Part shown: one piece after another, positions 1 through 5,038 of the stretch
Numbering within the stretch: the first letter of the stretch is position 1
Layout: the number at the start of each line of letters is the position of its first letter
Source of the DNA: an uncultured Armatimonadota bacterium
GTDB lineage: Bacteria > Armatimonadota > Armatimonadia > Armatimonadales > Armatimonadaceae
Direction of reading: 5' to 3'
Assembly (NCBI GenBank): GCA_903915615.1
Contig: CAIWTR010000442.1
Location: 1-7,274, forward strand
DNA: 7,274 bases
The notes under the pieces: model-generated
Databases searched by the model: none
What the model saw: only the letters and a program-made list of their open reading frames with translations
What the model was told of the DNA's origin: nothing
Made by a program: the position numbers and the translations under genes

Positions 1-800
1 GCCACACGAACACGATTGCCTTTGATCTCGCCCACGGTTCCGCCAAGGGCGGTGATGGACTCGCCGAATGCCGCTGACCGTTCTGCAAGCTCAACATCTA
101 CGGTGCAGCCGGTTGTACTACGCAAGGCATCGATGGGTCCCGAGAGAATCAGCTCACCGCGACGAAGCACGAGGACTGAGTCGCAGGTCCGTTCGATGTC
201 CGGGAGGAGGTGGCTTGACACGACAACCGAGAGGCCCTTGCCATGGCTGACATCACGGATCAGCTCCAGCATCTGGTCACGGCCTTCCGGATCCAGACCG
301 TTGGTCGGTTCATCCAGAAACAGCAGCTTTGGCCCATGAACAAGGGCTTGCGCGAGCTTGATACGCTGCTTCATACCCGTAGAGTAGGTCTCTACGTTAC
401 GGTAGCGGGCTTCACCGAGGCCGCAGTATTCAAGGACTTCGTGGGCACGGCGCATGGCTTGGGATGCCGGCATCCCTGCCAGCTCGCCCGCATACGCGAC
501 AAATGTGACGGCGTTCATCCCTGGGATATGGCAGTCCTGCTCGGGCATCAAGCCAATTTTCTGGCGAATGAGCATCCCTTGCGTTGCGACATCGAGGCCA
601 AGAACCTGACCACGGCCGCCTGCCGGACTTACAAAGCCAAGAAGCGTTTTGAGGAGGGTTGTTTTACCGGCGCCGTTTGGCCCCAGCAAACCTGTACAGC
701 CATCGGGGATGACGAGGGAGAAGTCCGACAAAATCGTCTTCGTGCCATAGCGAACGGTGAGGTTTTCAACGGATGCCACACCAGTAGAATCGAGGGACAT
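1..800 (-). CDS. ABC transporter ATP-binding protein, 3' end beyond the window
   Basis: The first 266 residues are visible; the C-terminus lies past the left edge. This is the cytoplasmic ATPase of an ABC-2-type (CcmA/NatA-like) transporter, which powers a separate membrane permease. In order: Walker A GPNGAGKTT at residues 40-48; a Q-loop region IGLMPEQD (82-89) with Glu87 where Gln is usual, a frequent change in this subgroup; signature YSTGMKQR (139-146), a family variant of LSGGQ; Walker B LLFLDEP (159-165); D-loop NGLD (167-170); H-loop His197 in SSH. All catalytic elements are intact, so it should be an active ATPase. Residues from about 225 onward begin the variable C-terminal part. 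The ATG at 800-798 overlaps the upstream peptidase stop as TAATG, preceded by a weak AAGG ten bases away, which suggests translational coupling. The substrate cannot be read from the sequence. The permease is expected immediately to the left. Confidence 0.95.
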   Translation of the reverse strand, partial: MSLDSTGVASVENLTVRYGTKTILSDFSLVIPDGCTGLLGPNGAGKTTLLKTLLGFVSPAGGRGQVLGLDVATQGMLIRQKIGLMPEQDCHIPGMNAVTFVAYAGELAGMPASQAMRRAHEVLEYCGLGEARYRNVETYSTGMKQRIKLAQALVHGPKLLFLDEPTNGLDPEGRDQMLELIRDVSHGKGLSVVVSSHLLPDIERTCDSVLVLRRGELILSGPIDALRSTTGCTVDVELAERSAAFGESITALGGTVGEIKGNRVRV

Positions 801-3169
801 TATGGCTTAACCTTACCACGTACAGGAGACCACTTACGGTCAGCCAGCCGCTGGTCGCTCCAGGTGTTCGCCCAGTCCAGCATTTCCGCAAGCGTGTGGA
901 GGATGGACTCCGCCGCCCGGTAGCCGTGAGACTCATGCGGCAGCAAAACCAGCTTCACTGTCGCTCCGTGTGCGGCGAGGGCTTGATAGAAGCGTTCTGA
1001 TTGCTGTGTATGTGTCCCCGGATTGTTGTCCGCTGCGCCGTGTATCAGGAGGATTGGGTCCGTGATCTTGTCTGCATACGTAAACGGCGAGAGGCGGTGA
1101 TAAATCTCTTGCGCCTCCCAATACGTACGCCTTTCAGACTGGAATCCAAAGGGAGTCAGCGTCCGGTTGTAAGCACCAGAACGGGCAATGCCCGCCGAAA
1201 AGAGACCCGGTGCGTGGGCAAGCAGATTGGCTGTCATAAATGCGCCATAGGAGTGTCCGCCACAGACAATGCGGTGCGGGTCTGAAATACCTCGCGACAC
1301 CAGCATGTCTACAGCACTCTTGGCAGCATCCACGATTTGCTCAGCAAATGTGTCATTCATCGTGTCCGGGTCACCAATAACGGGGACGGATGCATCCGCG
1401 AGCACCGCCCAGCCAGCTGCAGCAAACCAGACCGGGCTTGTGCCCGCGAGGCGTGTGAAGACACGATCCGAGCCGCGCACCTGTCCGGCGGTTGCTGGGT
1501 CGGAATATTCTTCCGGGTAGGCCCAGAAAAGCGTGGGTAGAGGACCATCCCGCTTCGGGTCGTGCCCAGGAGGCAGAAACAGCGTTCCTGTCAGCTGCAC
1601 TCCATCAGAGCGCTTATAGCGGACTAGCTCACGGTGCATCCCTGTAAGGTCTGGGTGCGGGTCCACAAAGCCCGTCAGGTTACGACCATTGAGCCAGAGG
1701 TTTGGCGGGGTTGCCGGATCCTGGCGTGACAATATTAAGTCTTCCTCATGGCTGAAGCCGACAAAGGTTTCAAATGCATCTACGCCGCAGCGGTGCACTT
1801 CGACCGTGATGCCATCCCCGGGGTGAAAAGCCGTCAGAAATGGCCGGTCACCTTCCGCGGTTGCGCCACGTCCCGTGAGGAACCAAATGCCATCCCTCTC
1901 ACGAACAACGCTCGTTCCATCCGGGAGCGTCTCGTAGACCAAGTCGCCCGGGTCGTTGTACGCATCGTTAACGGATAGACTCCACAGCTCCTCGCGGTTG
2001 GTGGCATCGAAGAGTGATGTCCGCCAGCTGGTTCTCCAGCGCCGGTCACGATCATATTCTGTCAGGATTACATCGCCAGTCCGTGGCAGCCAGTCGATGT
2101 CCGCAAAGCGGTGTTGTAGCCGCACGATCTCGCGTGGCTCATCTGTCGTGGTCGCGCTGATCTCGCTTAGCATCAGGCGGTCACGATGCGGAACTTCCGC
2201 TTTCGGATCTCCACCATCGAGGGCTTCGGTCCAGAGAAGCGTCGCAGGCATCAGGCGAATCCACTGGATGCCGCGCGGACCCACCGGTACGCCTTGCGGT
2301 GGAATCTCATCCATCATCGGGATGTCACAAATCGTTTGCGACACATCCCCATTGGATGTCCAAATCTGAACGGAGCGCGCAAACAGGTGCACGGGGACGC
2401 GGTACGAGAATGGCTGCTGGAGGATGGTTACCAGTAGGAAGTTGCCATCTGGGGATTGCCGGAAGCTGCCTAGCAGAACGGGTTCGCCGATGCGTTCAAT
2501 GGCAAGGTCTTGAATGGCGATGCGTACCAGCTGGCAAGTGATGATGTGTGAAAAGCAGGCTTCATCATGTGGGGATGTCAGCAAATCCTGATAAGTGGCT
2601 GTGCGCGTGCGTTTGTCGTGGCTTTCCTGAATGTTGGGACCATCCGGGGTTGCGGTCGGCTGTGGGAAAGGCGGTTGGTCATCCGGAACAGCCGTTGCGT
2701 AAATCGCTGAGCTGTCACGGAGCCACTGCGTTGTTGCCGCCAGGGAATCCTTGAGGCGTAGGCCGGTGACTTCGCGGGATGCCTGTGTTTCGACATCGAT
2801 GACATAGAGCCCGATGCCACCGCCATCCATATCCGCCGTAACGGACATCCACTGGCTGTCCGGACTCCAGTTAACGCCATCGATTCGGATTCCGGCTGGC
2901 AGGTCTGTAACCGTTCGTGTCTGGCCGGTTGCAACGTTTGTGATGCGGATTTCTGAGCCGTGGAGGGTGGTTTGGTAGCCAGGGCGCGTCGGGTCCCAGC
3001 GTGAGCCGGCAAGCTTTAGGAACGGCTTTGCTAAGGCATCCAGGGATGGATGGCTTGGATGTTCGATCGCGAGGAAGTGTTTTCTGTCGGGTGAAAACGA
3101 GATGGTTGGGTTTGCGGGTGCGAGGACTGCCTGTGTGATGTGCGGTGCTGGTTGACGGTAATGACTCAA
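800..3169 (-). CDS. S9 family serine peptidase, glutamyl endopeptidase-like (S9D)
   Basis: A 789-residue prolyl-oligopeptidase-family protein. Residues 1-510 should form the beta-propeller that screens substrates; about 511-775 form the alpha/beta-hydrolase domain. The catalytic triad is visible: Ser640 in GGHSYGAFMTANLLAH, Asp714 in LLIHGAADNNPGT and His748 in LPHESHGY. These blocks, together with GIARSGAYNRTLTPFGFQ after the serine and HYRQPAPHI at residues 3-11, closely resemble from memory the plant chloroplast glutamyl endopeptidase, which cuts after Glu; specificity here is inferred. There is no signal peptide or membrane segment, so it is probably cytoplasmic, whereas many bacterial relatives are exported. 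The start is a TTG at 3169-3167: an in-frame TGA at 3178-3176 leaves no ATG, GTG or other TTG upstream, and the conserved N-terminal motif begins two residues later. Its start overlaps the stop of the upstream gene by four bases (TTGA), and its stop overlaps the ABC gene start. Family assignment is firm; Glu specificity is probable. Confidence 0.95.
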   Translation of the reverse strand: MSHYRQPAPHITQAVLAPANPTISFSPDRKHFLAIEHPSHPSLDALAKPFLKLAGSRWDPTRPGYQTTLHGSEIRITNVATGQTRTVTDLPAGIRIDGVNWSPDSQWMSVTADMDGGGIGLYVIDVETQASREVTGLRLKDSLAATTQWLRDSSAIYATAVPDDQPPFPQPTATPDGPNIQESHDKRTRTATYQDLLTSPHDEACFSHIITCQLVRIAIQDLAIERIGEPVLLGSFRQSPDGNFLLVTILQQPFSYRVPVHLFARSVQIWTSNGDVSQTICDIPMMDEIPPQGVPVGPRGIQWIRLMPATLLWTEALDGGDPKAEVPHRDRLMLSEISATTTDEPREIVRLQHRFADIDWLPRTGDVILTEYDRDRRWRTSWRTSLFDATNREELWSLSVNDAYNDPGDLVYETLPDGTSVVRERDGIWFLTGRGATAEGDRPFLTAFHPGDGITVEVHRCGVDAFETFVGFSHEEDLILSRQDPATPPNLWLNGRNLTGFVDPHPDLTGMHRELVRYKRSDGVQLTGTLFLPPGHDPKRDGPLPTLFWAYPEEYSDPATAGQVRGSDRVFTRLAGTSPVWFAAAGWAVLADASVPVIGDPDTMNDTFAEQIVDAAKSAVDMLVSRGISDPHRIVCGGHSYGAFMTANLLAHAPGLFSAGIARSGAYNRTLTPFGFQSERRTYWEAQEIYHRLSPFTYADKITDPILLIHGAADNNPGTHTQQSERFYQALAAHGATVKLVLLPHESHGYRAAESILHTLAEMLDWANTWSDQRLADRKWSPVRGKVKP

Positions 3170-4095
3170 GCGGATTCAATCCTCCAAGGGGCAAGCTCCC
3201 CGCACCAACATGCGGCATCGGGGAGGAAAAGTGTATTTTCAGGTGGCGTCGTGCCCGCGTAGCGTGCGCGGATGCTGTTTGTGCCTTCCAGAAGCGTAAT
3301 GTCATCGATGCGCTGGGCTGGATAGTTGTTGATGATGACATCGAGAGGCAGTGGATCGAGATGTCCGGTGAGCTCACTGGTTGCGGTGATTTCGGTGTTC
3401 ATCCAGGTGGAGATTTCGCCTGCAGTGTTAACAAAGTATGAGCCTGCTGTGATGCCACTGGCGGTGACCATGTAGCGCCGGAGGTGCTCGGGGACTGCGA
3501 CAACAATATTGTCAGCGATTGTGTGAATGGTCGGGACGTTTTCAATCGTGATGGCTAGTGCTTCGCCACCTGCACGGTGAAACATGACCACATCGTGGGT
3601 GTCGCCGGCTCGACCTCCGATAACGACGCATGCCCCGGCGTATGGGTCGGGCCGGATGTCTGCGCTGATGACGGTGGCGGTTGACTTGACGAGGCCGGAG
3701 TAGGCGCTAAGGAGAGATTCACTGGGGCCTATTGGCTCATCGGTGGTCAGAATACGGCCTTCATGCGGTGCGAGGGTGAGCTCTGGAAACGCCGGGATGA
3801 TTCCGCCTACGACTACTTCTGCTGTCGGATTCCAGACTAGGTATATGCATCCCCGTTGCCGAATGTCGAAGCGCACGGCCTCCAAGCCACCAAGTGTTCG
3901 GCAGACGGTTGGCGCCACCGCTGTCAGGTGATGTTGCACGCGAAGGGCTGCAAGGACGAGGATTTTGATGGCATTATCTGCCTGCTCGTCGACATCGGGG
4001 AGGAGTTCGGGGGCTGCAGCAAGGCGTTTGCAGAACGCTGCGCCCGTATCGCAGAGAATGTTGGATGCGGGAGACGCATCGGGGTGCTTAGTCAC
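3166..4095 (-). CDS. Hypothetical protein, 309 aa, first gene of the minus-strand cluster
   Basis: I do not recognise this family with confidence. Codon use is regular with GC-rich third positions, and the gene ends in a TTGA overlap with the S9 peptidase, so it is a real gene. There is no signal peptide, no membrane segment and no evident catalytic motif. The first 80 residues look helical (for example a stretch rich in Ala, Leu and Val around residues 41-60); the remainder alternates short hydrophobic stretches with Gly, Thr, Pro and Asn turns, as in beta-sandwich proteins. A block reading FPELTLAPHEGRILTTDEP, then an LLSAYSG segment and ACVVIGGRAGD, weakly recalls the beta-rich region after the barrel in bacterial GH35-type glycosidases. 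No catalytic barrel is present, so this is only a lead. The GTG at 4095-4093 is chosen because a good -10 lies six bases before it; an in-frame ATG at 4161 would add 22 residues but has no ribosome site. Confidence 0.8.
   Translation of the reverse strand: MTKHPDASPASNILCDTGAAFCKRLAAAPELLPDVDEQADNAIKILVLAALRVQHHLTAVAPTVCRTLGGLEAVRFDIRQRGCIYLVWNPTAEVVVGGIIPAFPELTLAPHEGRILTTDEPIGPSESLLSAYSGLVKSTATVISADIRPDPYAGACVVIGGRAGDTHDVVMFHRAGGEALAITIENVPTIHTIADNIVVAVPEHLRRYMVTASGITAGSYFVNTAGEISTWMNTEITATSELTGHLDPLPLDVIINNYPAQRIDDITLLEGTNSIRARYAGTTPPENTLFLPDAACWCGELAPWRIESA
3181..3185 (-). promoter_or_regulatory. Ribosome binding site for the TTG-started S9 peptidase
   Basis: GGAGG on the minus strand lies 11 bases upstream of the TTG at 3169-3167 and inside the end of the preceding coding region. 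The spacing is slightly long. Because an in-frame TGA sits between this site and the TTG, the TTG is the only credible start. The overlapping TTGA also allows reinitiation by ribosomes finishing the upstream gene. Confidence 0.6.
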
Positions 4096-4101
4096 CCGTG
4101 A

Positions 4102-4107
4102 AGTATA
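4102..4107 (-). promoter_or_regulatory. Candidate -10 element for the minus-strand cluster, leaderless geometry
   Basis: TATACT on the minus strand matches the TATAAT consensus at five of six positions and is followed by six bases (TCACGG) and then the GTG start. Transcription beginning about seven bases past the hexamer would start on the GTG itself, giving a leaderless message. No Shine-Dalgarno sequence precedes this GTG, which agrees with that reading. The -35 region is poor: GTGGAA with a 16-base spacer matches three of six positions. If the ATG at 4161 is used instead, this element would lie inside the gene. Confidence 0.45.
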
Positions 4108-4163
4108 GCCGACTAGATGATTATTCCACTTAGGATTGGGGAAACATTTACCGAATATCATTG

Positions 4164-4172
4164 TGTTAGAAT
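4164..4172 (+). promoter_or_regulatory. Candidate extended -10 promoter for the polysaccharide cluster
   Basis: TGT followed by TAGAAT fits the extended -10 pattern (TGn plus five of six consensus bases). No convincing -35 is present at the usual spacing, as can be the case for extended -10 promoters. Transcription would begin near 4179 and leave a leader of about 70 bases containing the inverted repeat at 4189-4203. It competes with the promoter at 4215-4242 as an explanation for expression of the plus-strand genes. Confidence 0.35.
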
Positions 4173-4188
4173 CTCGCTGAAACGCATT

Positions 4189-4203
4189 CAGTGGCTACCA
4201 CTG
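4189..4203. repeat. Perfect inverted repeat, candidate operator or leader hairpin
   Basis: Six-base arms CAGTGG and CCACTG flank a three-base CTA loop. It lies 11 bases upstream of the candidate -35 at 4215 and just downstream of the start expected from the extended -10 at 4164-4172. It could be a regulator site or a small RNA hairpin. There is no U-tract after it on either strand, so it is not an intrinsic terminator. Confidence 0.45.
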
Positions 4204-4214
4204 TGTGACTATCG

Positions 4215-4242
4215 TTGAGAATTTTCTACCTCCTGACATACT
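4215..4242 (+). promoter_or_regulatory. Candidate sigma70-type promoter for the polysaccharide cluster
   Basis: TTGAGA at 4215-4220 and CATACT at 4237-4242 are separated by 16 bases. The -35 matches five of six consensus bases and the -10 matches four. Six bases (GAGCGG) separate the -10 from the GTG at 4249, so the transcript would begin on or next to that codon. The arrangement mirrors the one on the opposite strand at 4093-4107. Confidence 0.5.
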
Positions 4243-4248
4243 GAGCGG

Positions 4249-5004
4249 GTGGTACTGCGTGGAAATGCACCGATGATTGAAAATTCGACTGTTTCAAATG
4301 GAATTGCCCGAAAAAGTGTCCGATGTGCCATGTCTGTAAAGTTACCTGCTGCTGTTTCCAAGCATTGTGCCGGTGAGCTGGGGTCTGTACGCCCACTTAC
4401 TGCCGTTGAGGAGGCATTTAAGCGCATACTTGACATCGTGGTCTCGTCTATTGCGTTGATTTTGCTGTCGCCAGTGATGGCCTGCGTTGCGATTTTTATC
4501 GCACTGGAAGATGGCACCCCGGTCTTTTACCGCCAGCTTCGTGTTGGTCAACACGGGCGCGAGTTCCTATTCACTAAATTTCGCAGCATGCGCCGCGATG
4601 CCGATGCAATCAAGGAGCAGCTCTCTGCTCAAAACGAAGCTGGGGATGTCATCTTTAAGATGGCAAACGACCCGCGCGTGACCCGAGTTGGGCGTGCAAT
4701 CCGTCGTCTTTCGATCGATGAGCTCCCGCAGCTATGGTTGGTTCTTTCTGGGACGATGACATTGGTCGGTCCGCGACCTCATCTTCCAAAAGAAGTTGAT
4801 GCATATTCCACACTGCAAAAATCTCGTTTACAGGGCAAACCTGGCCTGTTGTGCCTCCGCGAGGTGACAGGACGTAGTAGACTCACTTTTTCGGAATGGG
4901 TTGACCTGGACTTGGAATATCTGCGTCACCGTTCTATTCTGCTTGACTGTTGGGTGTTATTGCGTGTAATACCAGCAGTATTGAAAGCGGAAGGGGCGTA
5001 CTGA
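4249..5004 (+). CDS. Polyprenyl-phosphate sugar-1-phosphate transferase (WcaJ/WbaP-type initiating enzyme)
   Basis: This 251-residue protein transfers a sugar-1-phosphate from a nucleotide sugar to the membrane lipid carrier undecaprenyl phosphate, the first committed step of exopolysaccharide repeat-unit assembly at the inner face of the membrane. It is the compact form: one hydrophobic helix at about 58-85 with the helix-breaking Ser-Pro at 74-75, as in the re-entrant helix of this family, and no large N-terminal multi-pass domain. Visible family motifs are FYRQLRVGQHG (93-103), TKFRSMR (109-115), the catalytic Asp157-Glu158 pair in SIDELPQLW, VGPRPHLP (173-180), VTGRS (206-210) and the terminal KAEGAY. 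The usual PG(L/M)(T/S)(G/C)xWQV(S/T)GRS block reads PGLLCLREVTGRS, with Arg204 and Glu205 in place of the usual Trp-Gln. The GTG at 4249 is the earliest start and fits a leaderless transcript; the ATG at 4273, with a weak GGA nine bases upstream, or the ATG at 4330 are alternatives. The N-terminal 50 residues are not conserved enough to decide. The sugar cannot be told. Confidence 0.93.
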   Translation: MVLRGNAPMIENSTVSNGIARKSVRCAMSVKLPAAVSKHCAGELGSVRPLTAVEEAFKRILDIVVSSIALILLSPVMACVAIFIALEDGTPVFYRQLRVGQHGREFLFTKFRSMRRDADAIKEQLSAQNEAGDVIFKMANDPRVTRVGRAIRRLSIDELPQLWLVLSGTMTLVGPRPHLPKEVDAYSTLQKSRLQGKPGLLCLREVTGRSRLTFSEWVDLDLEYLRHRSILLDCWVLLRVIPAVLKAEGAY

Positions 5005-5028
5005 TGCTGGGGAGTATCCATGTCGCCC

Positions 5029-5034
5029 GAGGGG
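5029..5034 (+). promoter_or_regulatory. Ribosome binding site of the tyrosine autokinase gene
   Basis: GAGGGG ends four bases before the ATG at 5039 (six bases when measured from its GAGG core). It fixes the start and shows that the gene has its own initiation signal in the 34-base gap after the sugar transferase. No promoter or terminator is apparent in that gap. Confidence 0.75.
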
Positions 5035-5038
5035 CTAC

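Noticed and set aside
243..923. Long plus-strand open frame of 226 codons.
   Set aside because: It is antisense to the ABC ATPase, which has all its motifs in order on the minus strand; its translation shows no family resemblance.
2871..3377. Minus-strand 168-codon frame spanning the junction of the unknown gene and the peptidase.
   Set aside because: It lies in another frame across two better-supported genes and its translation is low-complexity, rich in Ser, Pro and Arg, as expected of a shadow frame.
4096..4161. ATG at 4161 as start of the 309-aa protein, adding 22 residues.
   Set aside because: There is no ribosome site before it, and the extension covers the AT-richer promoter region with a good -10 element. 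The GTG at 4095 is preferred, though the ATG is not excluded.
4209..4517. Minus-strand 102-codon frame facing the sugar transferase, with AGGAGGT on the minus strand at 4228-4234.
   Set aside because: The AGGAGGT lies near the end of this frame, not before its start, and no start codon follows it at a usable distance. The frame is antisense to a clear sugar transferase.
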